DNA of 64,000 bases from Bufo bufo (GCF_905171765.1 NC_053397.1:1692946-1756945), one strand, 5' to 3'. Shown: positions 20,763 to 33,800, counted from the stretch's first letter. Translations and numbers: made by a program. Notes: generated by a model not told the origin, from the sequence alone.

Positions 20763-21805
20763 AACCTGGATTTAAATAAGCAAATAGTCATGAGCCTCCT
20801 ATTGGATAATTACTGCATGGGCGATTATCTTTCAGCTGGCAATAAGTTATTTAACGCCAACTGGTCCAATGAGTTGCTTCTCATTTCTTAAACAACCATG
20901 TCGAAAGACACATCTCGTGGTCTTGGAAAAGATGTTAGTCTGTTTGAGAAGGGTCAAATAATTGGCATGCATCAAGCAGAGAAAACATCTAAGGAGATTG
21001 CAGAAACTACTAAAATCGGGTTAAGAACTGTCCAACGCATTATTAAAAACTGGAAGGATAGTGGGGACCCATTGTATTCGAGGAAGAAATGTGGCGGGAA
21101 AAAAATCCTGAATGATCGTGATCGGCGATTACTTAAACAGTTGATGAAATCAAATCGAAGAAAAACTGTAGAACTCAGGGCTATGTTTAATAGTGAAAGT
21201 AAGAGCTTTTCCACACGCACAATGCAAAGGAAACTCAAGGGATTGGGACTGAACAGCTGTGTAGCCGTAAGAAAACCACTAATCGGTGAGGCAAACCAGA
21301 AAAAAAGGCTTCAATTTGCTAGGGAGCATAAAGATTGGACTCTGGAGCAATGGAAGAAGGTCATGTGGTCTGATGAGTCCAGATTTACCCTGTTCCAGAG
21401 TGATGGCCGCATCAGGGTAAGAAGAGGCAGATGAAGTGATGCCCCCATCATGCCTAGTGCCTACTGTACAAGCCTGTGGGGGCAGTGCTATGATCTGGGG
21501 TCCTGCAGTTGGTCAGGTCTAGGTTCAGCAACAGTATGTGCTCCAAGAATGAGGTCAGCTGACTACCTGAACATACTGAATGATCAGGTTATTCCATCAA
21601 TGGATTTGTTCTTCCCTGATGGCACGGGCACATTCCAAGATGACAATGCCAGGATTCATCTGACTCAAATTGTGAAAGAGTGGTTCAGAGAGCAGGAGAC
21701 ATCATTGTCACACATGGATTGGCCACCACAGAGTCCAGACCTTAACCCGATTGAGAATCTTTTTTTTTTTTTTTTGGTGGAGACTTTTTTTTTGGGACAG
21801 GCAGT
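20763..21805 (+). mobile_element. Tc1 transposon, left end and internal part deleted
   Basis: It begins ACCTGGATTTAAATAAGCAA, the inner part of a Tc1 left terminus whose outer 30 or so bases are absent. It carries a transposase and ends with right TIR GGTGGAGACTTTTTTTTTGG...ACAGGCAGTG (21776-21805) followed by TA. Between the DLNPIENL motif and the right TIR only a run of T residues remains, so the transposase C-terminus and 3' noncoding region are deleted. Confidence 0.85.
20898..21768 (+). pseudogene. Tc1 transposase (frameshifted, C-terminus deleted)
   Basis: The ATG at 20898 opens MSKDTSRGLGKDVSLFEKGQ, a Tc1 start. A paired-type helix-turn-helix DNA-binding region follows (KEIAETTKIGLRTVQRIIKN), then a second helical subdomain with STRTMQRKL. 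The catalytic residues are in WSDESRFTLF (about 21367-21396), [10 protein letters not shown] (about 21630-21659) and [10 protein letters not shown] (about 21732-21760), so all three acidic positions are present. A one-base lesion near 21425 gives a TGA at 21432, and a further stop appears near 21520. The normal 60 or so C-terminal residues are replaced by poly-T. Inactive. Confidence 0.9.
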
Positions 21806-21807
21806 GT

Positions 21808-23154
21808 ATTATGAAGGACGTCAATGCATCTATTATCTTATATATTTCTAACTAGGAATGCATGCATTCCTAAAACAAGATGAGAAGAATTTTAAGTATA
21901 GACTTTGTTAATGAGTCTTCGTTCAGGAAAAGCGATGTTATTTTAACTAACAATCAGAGGAGACACACATGTCTGTGATAGTACAAGGTCTATTATATTC
22001 TTATTGGTACCATAAATTTGATAGTTTGGAAAATGCCTAAACTTGTTCCTTAATGTCTATGCTTTAATTGGTATATGTGTCAAAGTTAATCCCTTTAGCT
22101 CTGATTTAGGATTCCATATGTTATGTGTATGGAATTTAAGATGAAGTCAGACCTGGACATTTAACTCTTACTAATAATGATGCTAGTAGCTTATGCAATA
22201 GTGCCACCTAGGTATGAATGAATAACATTGCACCAACAACCAAAATGCATTCTGGGTGATAGTGACATCACAGTCATTATCATATGTACACTCCTAACCG
22301 ACAATGATTGGAAAACTCCAAGTTAGGAAGGTGTGTCTAACTGATAAATTTTTGATAATAAACCACACACAGAGGGACAAGGAAAGAAAGGAGAGACCCC
22401 AGGAGAAAAATCCCAATGATCAGAACGGACTTTAGAGCTGACTTCCCTTAGACTCTGCATATCATTTGCATTCTCGGGTAACGTATAACTTTATTATGTG
22501 TAGTATTGATTGAATTAATTGGCCTGATATTTAGTAACTCCCCGCTTTAGTGCGGATGTATAATGTTAAAAGTGCTACATCAATATTATCACTATTTAGT
22601 AAAGATGCATATTACTGAACAAAATATCTAATATTAATATCGGAGAAATTCTCTGATTGGAATATTCACATTCCATAGTCAATATCAGGCCTGATAATTT
22701 ATAAGTTGTGTCGCAATACTACCCAATATCCGAGATTGGTCATAGTTTGAGCAGAGCAAGGGTTCGTATCTACCCTAATCACTATTGAGTTTACTGTGCC
22801 AACTGAGAGTATATCTCATAATTGTGGTCGAGACGGTTGTATTACATTTTATGTTTGAGGTAGTATGGAATGCTGGTATTTGTGTTAGAGCCATCTAGTG
22901 GCGAATTTAGGGCACTGCATATCACTGTGTGTTATTGCATATTATTGAATTTTATATTGATTAAGCTTTGATTGTATTTTAAGTTATTGTATAATAAATA
23001 ATTTATATTTTTGCATAGACGCTTGTACCATGTTTTACTGATTGCACAATATAAATAAATTAACAACAAACTCTTTTTGAGGTGTTTTATATGTCTAGGA
23101 TCAATTCCCTTTGAATTTTTCTTTTATATAAAGCATTTGCTTAGTAGTTCCCAC
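21808..23154. other. No gene recognised, AT-rich
   Basis: This 1.3-kb stretch shows no coding frame of note and no terminal repeats that I could pair. It holds AATAAA-type motifs near 22995 and a phrase, GCCATCTAGTGGCGAATTTAG (about 22891), of the style seen in dispersed vertebrate repeats. It ends where the 45-bp array starts. Confidence 0.4.
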
Positions 23155-25906
23155 ATGGTAGACTGCACGGCTAGAGGCTGGATGTTATACACTGTGGTAA
23201 TGGTAGACTGCATGGCTAGAGGGTGGATGGCATACACCTGTAGTAATGGTAGACTGCACGGCTAGAGACTGGATGTTATACACTATGGTAATAGTAGACT
23301 GCATGGCTAGAGGCTGGATGTTAGACACTGTGATAATGGCAGACTGCACGGCTAAAGGCTGGATGTTATACACTGTAATATTGGTGGACTGCATGGCTAG
23401 AGGATGGATGTTACACACTGTGGGATTGGTAGACTGCATGGCTAGAGGCTGGATGTTATACACTGTGGTAATGGTAGACTGCATGGCTAGAGGATGGATG
23501 TTACACACTGTGGGATTGGTAGACTGCACGGCTAGAGGCTGGATGTTATACACTGTGGTAATGGTAGACTGTATGGCTAGAGGCTGGATGTTATACACTG
23601 TGGTAATGGTAGACTGCACGGCTAAAGGCTGGATGTTATACACTGTAATATTGGTGGACTGCATGGCTAGAGGATGGATGTTACACACTGTGGGATTGGT
23701 AGACTGCATGGCTAGAGGCTGGATGTTATACACTGTGGTAATGGTAGACTGCATGACTAAAGGCTGTATGTTATACACTGTGGTAATAGTAGACTACATG
23801 GCTAGAGGCTGGATGTTATACACTGTGGTAATGGTAGACTGCATGACTAAAGGCTGTATGTTATACACTGTGGTAATAGTAGACTACATGGCTAGAGGCT
23901 GGATGTTATACACTGTGGTAATGGTAGACTGTATGGCTAGAGGTTGGATGTTATACACTGTGGTAATGGTAGACTGCACGGCTAAAGGCTGGATGTTATA
24001 CACTGTAATATTGGTGGACTGCATGGCTAGAGGATGGATGTTACACACTGTGGGATTGGTAGACTGCATGGCTAGAGGCTGGATGTTATACACTGTGGTA
24101 ATGGTAGACTGCATGACTAAAGGCTGTATGTTATACACTGTGGTAATAGTAGACTACATGGCTAGAGGCTGGATGTTATACACTGTGGTAATGGTAGACT
24201 GCATGACTAAAGGCTGTATGTTATACACTGTGGTAATAGTAGACTACATGGCTAGAGGCTGGATGTTATACACTGTGGTAATGGTAGACTGCAGGACTAG
24301 AGGCTGGATGTTATACACTGTGGTAATGGCAGACTGCACGGCTAGAGGCTGGATGTTAGACACTGTGATAATGGCAGACTGCACGGCTAAAGGCTGGATG
24401 TTATACACTCTAATATTGGTGGACTGCATGGCTAGAGGATGGATGTTACACACTGTGGGATTGGTAGACTGCATGGCTAGAGGCTGGATGTTATACACTG
24501 TGGTAATGGTAGACTGCATGGCTAGAGGCTGGATGTTATACACTGTGGTAATGGTAGACTGCATGACTAGAGGCTGTATGTTATACATTGTGGTAATAGT
24601 AGACTACATGGCTAAAGGCTGGATGTTATACACTGTGGTAATGGTAGACTGCATGACTAGAGGCTGTATGTTATACACTTTGGTAATGGTAGACTGCATA
24701 GCTAGAGGCTGGATGTTATATACTGTGGTAGTGGTAGACTGCATGGCTAGAGGCTGGATGTTATATACTGTGGTAGTGGTAGACTGCATGGCTAGAGGCT
24801 GGATGTTATACACTGTGGTAATGGCAGACTGCATGGCTAGAGGCTGGATGTTATATACTGTGGTAGTGGTAGACTGCATGACTAGAGGCTGGATGTTATA
24901 TACTGTGGTAATGGTAGACTGCACGGCTAGAGGCTGGATGTTATACACTGTGGTAATGGTAGACTGCACGGCTAGAGGCTGGATGTTATACAGTGTGGTA
25001 ATGGTAGACTGCACGGCTAGAGGCTGAATGTTATACAGTGTGGTAATGGTAGACTGCACGGCTAGAGGCTGGATGTTATATACTGTGGTAATGGTAGACT
25101 GCACGGCTAGAGGCTGGATGTTATACAGTGTGGTAATGGTAGACTGCACGGCTAGAGGCTGGATGTTATACACTGTGGTAATGGCAGACTGCATGGCTAG
25201 AGGCTGGATGTTATATACTGTGGTAATGGTAGACTGCACGGCTAGAGGCTGGATGTTATACAGTGTGGTAATGGTAGACTGCACGGCTAGAGGCTGGATG
25301 TTATACACTGTGGTAATGGCAGACTGCATGGCTAGAGGCTGGATGTTATATACTGTGGTAGTGGTAGACTGCATGACTAGAGGCTGGATGTTATATACTG
25401 TGGTAATGGTAGACTGCACGGCTAGAGGCTGGATGTTATACACTGTGGTAATGGTAGACTGCACGGCTAAAGGCTGGATGTTATACAGTGTGGTAATGGT
25501 AGACTGCACGGCTAGAGGCTGGATGTTATACAGTGTGGTAATGGTAGACTGCACGGCTAGAGGCTGGATGTTATATACTGTGGTAATGGTAGACTGCACG
25601 GCTAGAGGCTGGATGTTATACAGTGTGGTAATGGTAGACTGCACGGCTAGAGGCTGGATGTTATACACTGTGGTAATGGCAGACTGCACGGCTAGAGGCT
25701 GGATGTTATACAGTGTGGTAATGGTAGACTGCACGGCTAGAGGCTAGATGTTATACACCTGTGGTAATGGTAGACTGCACGGCTAGAGGCTGGATGTTAT
25801 ACAGTGTGGTAATGGTAGACTGCACGGCTAGAGGCTAGATGTTATACACCTGTGGTAATGGTAGACTGCACGGCTAGAGGCTAGATGTTATACACCTGTG
25901 GTAATC
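23155..25906. repeat. 45-bp minisatellite (about 61 copies)
   Basis: The unit GTAGACTGCATGGCTAGAGG + CTGGATGTTATACACTGTGG + TAATG repeats every 45 bases. Since 45 is a multiple of three and the unit lacks stops, a 593-codon plus frame and long minus frames appear; these are not genes. Variant units (GACTAAAGGCTGTATG, GGATTGGTAG, TACAGTGTGG) are arranged in higher-order blocks. The last units gain one base (TACACCTGTGG), which breaks the frame. Confidence 0.97.
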
Positions 25907-26019
25907 ATAATCTGTAGCAGAAGTACGGGAGAAAAACAGATTGGTGAAGGTGGTTTATTACATAATTTGTCAAACGTGATGGAGGCACGGAATATATGAC
26001 GTCAACGGACCTAGGTCAC

Positions 26020-26260
26020 TGGTGTTCACTGATGATGTGACATACATGACGTATATATTTTCTACTCAGATTCAGTCATGTGCTGTAAAACTAACAGGAC
26101 AGCACCTCACAGTACAACTGGATAATGACCCAAAACATACAAAAGCCACACGAGAACTTCAGAAGGTAAAGGAATGGAATATTCTTCAGTATCCGGATGG
26201 ACCCGCCTGAATCATGTAAGCAAAAAAGAAGGCAGAACAAGTGATCAGAGAATTAAGAAT
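26020..26260 (+). pseudogene. Tc1 transposase fragment
   Basis: A short frame contains VQLDNDPKHTKATRELQKVK and then EWNILQYPDGP. This matches the Tc1 second catalytic aspartate region ([13 protein letters not shown]) and the following W-N-I-L-Q-x-P segment. The upstream VFTDDVT-like phrase also fits. No terminal repeats are nearby and the third acidic motif is lost, so it is an old isolated fragment. Confidence 0.8.
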
Positions 26261-28576
26261 GCCCATGTCTACAAACCTCACTCATTGATAGCAAGTATCA
26301 GAATTTAGAAAGATGATGAAGTCTGAACTGTTAAAGCAAGATTCATGTTTATCTACCAGCATTAAAGCTGAAAGGCTATATTTTAGCTTCCTCCATTGTG
26401 GTGATAGACAGAGGCGATGTGATAACAACGGCGTCACAGTCCAGATTCTTCTGGACCTGACTTTATACCATACAGTATATAAGATATATCCAAAGCATGG
26501 ACTGTCCTTACCTTGTAGAGGTCCCAGGATAAGAAAGAATGCCACCAGTCTCCTCATTGCACCGACCAGAGGTGGAAATTAAGGTGATTAGTGTATGTAG
26601 AGATGAGTGGATGTGAAGATGAAGGGAATGAGTGAACCTTGAGATGAGTGGACAGTTGAGATGAATGAACTATATGGACATAAAGATGAGTTGACCGTGG
26701 AGATGAGACGTTGAGATTGGTGTATGGTGGAGATAAAAATGAGTGGACTTGGAGATGAAGGAGATGTGTGGACAGTTGCAATGAGTGGACTGTGGAGAAA
26801 GTAGACAAGTTGATGTAGAGACGACTCTTATCAATTGTCTCAGATTCTGCTACTACAAAATAAGGAAACAGAACAGAAACCACAAGAGACTCAGAGCACA
26901 AAACAGAAGATCTGACAGAATAAAGATCTCAGCACTTATCCACTACCTGCTGTGTCTACCTTTTGGGCTTTCATGTGCTCCTTGCCAGAACAGATCTTGA
27001 TGTTGAAGGGGGTTGGGAGTGCTCTAAAGCTTTTCCTTCACGATGTCATGTCTAGTGTGGCCTTTGCTATTTCCAGTAACATGCAGGTGAATGGCTGTGA
27101 GACAGATGGACAAGCAGTGCTATGACTGGCTCCACATGTCCACTATGATTCCTGGAGGTCATAGTGCTCTGGAGCACAGATATCACAAGTGGCAGGCAGG
27201 ACTGCAGGAGGGAGCCCCACTGCCCAGCACTGACATCATCCAAGCTCAGAAAGATCAAGACATCTCTGCAGTGAATGGACCAAATGCCCTTCAGTCAAGG
27301 CCAGATGCAGAAAGTGTTGCAGGAACCTATCCCGGATCACAACCGAACCTCAGGAATCTTCACCATAAAACCACACTTTTAAGTTGTCAATGGTGATGAG
27401 TGGCTCCCTGAGGCCCAGCAGCTGATGATACAACCAGGTCAAACATCAGGACAGTACAGGAACCCAGTAAGGCCCCCCAGCCATCACCAGGGTGAGCACC
27501 TTAGAACTAGATTTATAGAGCTAGTATGGAGGTCAATGTATAGTCTGTACTCTCTCCGGGAGTGAGATTTGCCCTTTATTGACATGGCCTATTTTGGACT
27601 TCATGGTGCAGCAATGTAAACTGTAGGCTTAGACCCAGGAGAGGCAATTGTGATAGTGTTAAGTTCCCACCTGCAGAAGCCACCTTGTCATTGGTAGATG
27701 GGCCTGACACAAGTGTGGTCTAAAATGTGCACACAGAGCTTCCGATTTGAATACATATTAAGTATAGCGGTAATTGAGAGCGTTCCATGTTTCCAGTGAC
27801 TTTGCTCCTGGAGCCGGGTGCTGCTTGTTTGCTTTTGCACAACAGCCATGGCGGTGTGTGCCTGCACTTTATTACACATTGTTTGGGGGCGCTGCACTAA
27901 TTTATGTTTACGGCAATTTTTCATCTCAGCATTTCAAAGCCTATCACGTTTTATTTTTACATTGACTTCAGGTATGAAGTCGGATTTTTAAATGGCCCAG
28001 TGTATTAGCTTTTATCCATTTTCAGGGTTTTAGTTTTTTCTGTTCACTGTGCCCAATAAGACACAGGATAACTTGTAGGTCAGCATGATTATTGTGATAA
28101 TAAATTTATATAGTTTTTATGTTTTTTTTACTCTTTCACAATAAAACATTTATTTTTTAATTTGTTTGCGTCGCTGCATCGAAAGAACCAGAACATTTTT
28201 ATTTTTCCATCCACAAAGCCGTGTGATGGGCTCGTGTTGCATGGGTCATTACAGATATGAAGATACCCCACATGCACCCAAAATCCCCCCTAAGGCCTCA
28301 CACACATAAAGCTGGCCCGCAATGTACGGGCACCGGGCGTGTATCATGGATGTGAACCCATTCATTTTAACAGGTCGTCAATCCAGGAGATACGGTGCAG
28401 AACGGAGCTTATTTCTGTCTGTGCCTTCACAATTAGCGGTCCGCAGCACGGGCATGGCCAGCACACGGTCGCGTGCATGAGGCCTAACACCAAAACACCC
28501 CCCAACACCAAATACCTCTGTGGGGCGCAAATATCTCAGTTCAGCACAACATACTGTACCTTCCCAACAGTATTCA
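26261..28576. other. Mostly unassigned DNA, no gene recognised
   Basis: From 26600 to 26830 there is a purine-rich degenerate repeat built on GAGATGAGTGGAC-like words. Frames such as 27091-27396 (101 codons) and 26282-26557 show no recognisable domain and could be chance. From about 27985 to 28290 the sequence (TTTGTTTGCGTCGCTGCATC, CACAAAGCCGTGTGATGGGC, GGGTCATTACAGATATGAAG) has the look of a dispersed anuran repeat. From 28290 to 28490 a GC-richer stretch ends CGTGCATGAGGCCTA, resembling another common anuran repeat also seen at about 55690. These identities are from memory of style and are weak. Confidence 0.35.
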
Positions 28577-29175
28577 AATTCCAAAAAGAGAGCAAAAATA
28601 TGGGTGGTGCCTCCACCAGCTCTGCGCTGATCTGTCGCCTCTCAGCATTATTACTCGTATACAGCGCCGTCGGCCCATTCACCAGGTCAAGGTTGCAGCT
28701 CCACCTGGCAACCACACAGCACCCACAGGTGGCAAGAAGCAGCAGCTCAACAGCACCCCTGCTGGCAGACTGAGCCCCACCAACCCACAGCATCGAAGGC
28801 AGTACTGCACCATGTGAACAGGTGTCTAGGGCTCACCTGTCCATGTGGTCTCGGAACTTAAACTGACACCAAGTAGCCTTCAGCCTATATGCAGTCTCCT
28901 GCTAATTAAAACACCTGGGCTGAAGGGGGGGAGCGCTTATACCACGAGAGAAAGCCAAGACACTAAGAAAATTCCAAAAATAGAGAAAAAATGCACCAAA
29001 TTAGAGAAGGTAACACTCAAAAGAGGCAACCTTGACGTGGTAAGTGGGCTCATGCACTTTAATCAGAATGTGGACTATGGCTTCGTGTCAGGTATATTGG
29101 TAATAATGCTGAGAAGCGACAGATCAACGCAGAGCTCGTGGAGGCGCCATCCATGTTTCTCTCTCTTTTTGGAAT
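28577..29175. repeat. Inverted repeat, about 83-bp arms
   Basis: Left arm 28577-28661 (ATTCCAAAAAGAGAG to TATTACTCGTATAC) is the reverse complement, with mismatches, of 29093-29175 (TATATTGGTAATAATGCTGA to CTTTTTGGAAT). The spacer is about 430 bases. Near the right arm, AACCTTGACGTGGTAAGTGG (29030-29049) resembles GACCTTGACGCGGTGAGTGG of the palindrome at the window start, suggesting a related family. Confidence 0.8.
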
Positions 29176-29194
29176 ACCTTCCCAACGCACCATA

Positions 29195-29790
29195 AAAATA
29201 CCATAGTGCGGCACAAAGGCCTCCCCGCAGCACCACACATACAAAACTGCAGCACAAAATACCTCCTCCGCAGCACCAAAGCGTACTACAGTGACCCACG
29301 AAATACCTCCTCCGCAGCACCAAAGCGTACTACAGTGACCCACGAAATACCTCCCCACCAGCACCAAACAAATCCCACAGTGCAGCACAAGATACTTCTC
29401 CACCAGCAAAAAAAAAAACACAGTGCCGCACAAAATACCTTCCCCCAGCCAAAAGATTCACAGCGCAGCATAAAATACCTCCCCACCAGCCAAAAGATTC
29501 ACAGCGCAGCATAAAATACCTCCCCACCAGCCAAAAGATTCACAGCGCAGCATAAAATACCTCCCCACCAGCCAAAAGATTCACAGCGCAGCATAAAATA
29601 CCTCCCCACCAGCAAAAAAAATAAAAATATCGCAGTGCAGCACAAAATACCTCCCCACCAGCAAAAAAATCACAATGCAGCACAAAATACCTCCCCACCA
29701 GCAAAAAAAAATTAAAAAATCACAGTGCAGCACAAAATACCTCCCCACCAGCACCAAATTCCATAGTGCAGAAATAAAATAACTCCCCAC
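29195..29790. repeat. 41-bp minisatellite (about 14 copies)
   Basis: The unit CAGCGCAGCATAAAATACCT + CCCCACCAGCCAAAAGATTC + A recurs every 41 bases in the centre (29461, 29502, 29543). Outer units vary in length because of A-runs (39-46 bases) and read CACAGTGCAGCACAAAATAC. Minus-strand frames are artefacts of the repeat. Confidence 0.92.
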
Positions 29791-30095
29791 CAGCACTGGG
29801 GGCTGATGGAGAGACTACTGGGGGGCTGCTATGAGGCTACTGGGGGCTGATATATGGCTACTGGGGGCTGCTATGAGGCATGGGGCTCTTATCTGAGGTC
29901 TGATTGGGGGTCATTCATATTGGGGTCTGAGCTAAGGTCTTATTGGGGTCTTATTAACATTAGGGATCTTATTGGGGCTGTTAGCTGAGGTCTGATTAAC
30001 ATTGAAGGTTATGATTGGTGGAATGACCTGAGGTATAATGAAAAATATTATTTTCCATAGCAGCTTGGAGAAAAAAGGCCTCACAGTATCCCACA
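29791..30095. other. Short degenerate repeats, no gene
   Basis: Degenerate words TACTGGGGGCTG and CTGAGGTCTGATTAACATTG recur here. No coding signal. This is a transition between two minisatellites. Confidence 0.5.
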
Positions 30096-30868
30096 CTCCT
30101 TCTGCCCGGCCAAGCCTGCCAGCACCCCTGAGGCCAAGCCAGCCAGCACCCCTGAGGCCAAGCCTGTCAGCACCCCTGAGGCCAAGCCAGCCAGCACCCC
30201 TGAGGCCAAGCCTGCCAGAACCCCTGAGGCCAAGCCTGTCAGCACCCCTTAGGCCAAGCCAGCCAGCACCCCTGAGGCCAAGCCTGTCAGCACCCCTGAG
30301 GCCAAGCCTGTCAGCACCCCTGAGGCCAAGCCTGTCAGCACCCCTGAGGCCAAGCCAGCCAGCACTCCTGAGGCTAAGCCAGCCAGCAGCCCTGAGGCCA
30401 AGCCTGTCAGCACCCCTGAGGCCAAGCCTGCCAGCACCCCTGAGGCCAAGCCTGCCAGCACCCCTTAGGCTAAGCCTGCCAGCACCCCTGAGGCCAAGCC
30501 AGCCAGCAGCCCTGAGGCCAATCCTGTCAGCACCCCTGAGGCCAATCCTGTCAGCACCCCTGAGGCCAAGCCTGCCAGCACCCCTGAGGCCAAGCCTGCC
30601 AGCACCCCTTAGGCTAAGCCTGCCAGCACCCCTGAGGCCAAGCCAGTCAGCACCCCTGAGGCCAAGCCTGTCAGCACCCCTGAGGCCAAGCCTGTCAGCA
30701 CCCCTGAGGCCAAGCCTGTCAGCACCCCTGAGGCCAAGCCAGCCATCACCCCTGACGCCAAGCCAGCCGGCACCCCTGAGGCCAAGCCTGTCGGCACCCC
30801 TGAGGCCAAGCCTGTCGGTACCTCTGAGGCCACGCGAGCCGGCACCCCTGAGGCTAAGCCACCCCTGA
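30096..30868. repeat. 24-bp minisatellite (about 32 copies)
   Basis: The unit CCAGCACCCCTGAGGCCAAG + CCTG repeats every 24 bases. The 8-codon unit is open on both strands (for example LRPSLPAP on the plus strand), giving a 276-codon frame that should not be taken for a protein. Variants include CCTTAGGC, CCAATCC and CCATCACC. The array ends in CACCCCTGAGG and passes without spacer into the next array. Confidence 0.96.
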
Positions 30869-33800
30869 GGCGTTATACTGTATGGGGGCCACAAGGAGAC
30901 GTTATACTGTATGGGGGCAGCCACAAGGAGACGTTATACTGTATGGGGGCAGCCACAAGGTGACATTATACTCTATGGGGCAGCCACAAGGAGCCGTTAT
31001 ACTGTATGGGGGCAGCCACAAGAAGCCGTTATACTGTATGGGGGCAGCCACAAGGAGCCGTTATACTGTATGGGGGCAGCCACAAGGAGACGTTATACTG
31101 TATGGGGGCCACAAGGAGACGTTACACTGTATGGGGGCCACAAGGAGACGTTATACTGTATGGGGGCAGCCACAAGGAGACATTATACTGTATGGGGGCA
31201 GCCACAAGGAGACGTTATACTGTATGGGGGCAGCCACAAGGAGACGTTATACTGTATGGGGGCAGCCACAAGGAGACGTTATACTGTATGGGGGCAGCCA
31301 CAAGGAGACGTTATACTGTATGGGGGCAGCCACAAGGAGACGTTATACTGTATGGGGGGCCACAAGGAGACGTTATACTGTATGGGGGCAGCCACAAGGA
31401 GGCGTTACACTGTATGGGGGCAGCCACAAGGAGACGTTATACTGTATGGGGGCAGCCACAAGGAGACGTTATACTGTATGGGGGGCCACAAGGAGACGTT
31501 ATACTGTATGGGGGGCCACAAGGAGACGTTATACCGTATGGGGGCAGCCACAAGGAGACGTTATACCGTATGGGGGCCACAAGGAGACGTTATAATGTAT
31601 GGGGGCGGCCACAAAGAGACGTTATACTGTATGGGGGCCACAAGGAGACGTTATATCGTATGGGGGCAGCCACAAGGAGACGTTACACTGTATGGGGGCC
31701 ACAAGGAGACGTTATACTGTATGGGGGCCACAAGGAGACGTTATACTGTATGGGGGCAGTCACAAGGAGACGTTATACTGTATGGGGGCAGCCACAAGGA
31801 GACATTACACTGTATGGGGGCAGCCACAAGGAGACGTTACACTGTATGGGGGCAGCCACAAGGAGACGTTATACTGTATGGGGGCAGCCACAAGGAGACG
31901 TTATACTGTATGGGGGCAGCCACAAGGAGACGTTATACTGTATGGGGGCAGCTACAAGGGGACGTTATACTGTATGGGGGCAGCTACAAGGAGACGTTAT
32001 ACTGTATGGGGGCAGCCACAAGGAGACGTTATACTGTATGGGGGGGCCACAAGGAGTCATTATACTGTATGGGGGCAGCCACAAGGAGACGTTACACTGT
32101 ATGGGGGCAGCCACAAGGAGACGTTACACTGTATGGGGGCAGCCACAAGGAGACGTTATACTGTATGGGGGCAGCCACAAGGAGACGTTATACTGTATGG
32201 GGGCAGCCACAAGGAGACGTTATACTGTATGGGGGGCAGCCACAAGGAGACGTTATACTGTATGGGGGCAGCCACAAGGAGACGTTATACTGTATGGGGG
32301 CAGCCACAAGGAGACGTTATACTGTATGGGGGCAGCCACAAGGAGACGTTATACTGTATGGGGGCAGCCACAAGGAGACGTTATACTGTATGGGGGCAGC
32401 CACAAGGAGACGTTATACTGTATGGGGGCAGCCACAAGGAGACGTTACACTGTATGGGGGGGCCACAAGGAGGCGTTACACTGTATGGGGGCAGCTACAA
32501 GGAGACGTTATACTGTATGGGGGGCGGCCACAAGGAGACGTTATACTGTATGGGGACAGCCACAAGGACATATTATACTGTATGGGGGCAGCCACAAGGA
32601 GACGTTATACTGTATGGGGGCAGCCACAAGGAGACGTTATACTGTATGGGGGGCAGCCACAAGGAGACGTTATACTGTATGGGGGGCAGCCACAAGGAGA
32701 CGTTATACTGTATGGGGGCAGCCACAAGGAGACGTTATACTGTATGGGGGGCAGCCACAAGGAGACGTTATACTGTATGGGGGGCAGCCACAAGGAGACG
32801 TTATACTGTATGGGGGCAGCCGGGCAGCCACAAGGAGACGTTATACTGTATGGGGCAGCCACAAGGAGACGTTATACTGTATGGGGGGCAGCCACAAGGA
32901 CATATTATACTGTATGGGGGCAGCCACAAGGAGACGTTATACTGTATGGGGGCAGCCACAAGGAGACGTTATACTGTATGGGGGGCAGCCACAAGGAGAC
33001 GTTATACTGTATGGGGGGCAGCCACAAGGAGACGTTATACTGTATGGGGGCGGCCACAAGGAGACGTTATACTGTATGGGGGCAGCCACAAGGAGACGTT
33101 ACACTGTATTGGGGCAGCTACAAGGAGACGTTATACTGTATGGGGGCAGCCACAAGGAGACGTTACACTGTATGGGGGCAGCTACAAGGAGACGTTATAC
33201 TGTATGCGGGCAGCCACAAGGAGACGTTATACTGTATGGGGGCAGCCACAAGGAGACGTTATACTGTATGGGGGCGGCCACAAGGAGACGTTATACTGTA
33301 TGGGGGGCCACAAGGAGACGTTACACTGTATGGGGGCAGCTACAAGGAGACGTTATACTGTATGGGGGCAGCTACAAGGAGACGTTATACTGTATGGGGG
33401 CAGCCACAAGGAGACGCTATACTGTATGGGGGCAGCCACAAGGAGAGGTTATACTGTATGGGGGCAGCCACAAGGAGACGTTATACTGTATGGGGGCAGC
33501 CACAAGGAGACGTTATACTGTATGGGGGCGGCCACAAGGAGACGTTATACTGTATGGGGGCAGCCACAAGGAGACGTTATACTGTATGGGGGCAGCCACA
33601 AGGAGACGTTATACTGTATGGGGGCAGCCACAAGGAGACGTTATACTGTATGGGGGCAGCCACAAGGAGACGTTATACTGTATGGGGGCAGCCACAAGGA
33701 GACGTAATACTGTATAGGGGCAGCCACAAGGAGACGTTACACTGTATGGGGGCGGCCACAAGGAGACGTTATACTGTATGGGGGCAGCCACAAGGAGATG

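Noticed and set aside
23185..25747. 593- and 376-codon frames on both strands as protein genes
   Set aside because: They are a 15-residue repeat made by a 45-bp tandem unit, and the frame breaks where one unit gains a base.
27091..27396. 101-codon frame as a host gene exon
   Set aside because: No recognisable domain or splice structure; length is within chance for this composition.
29932..30924. Leucine/glycine/arginine-rich repeat protein (330 codons, minus) or proline-rich protein (276 codons, plus)
   Set aside because: Both are shadows of the same 24-bp minisatellite.
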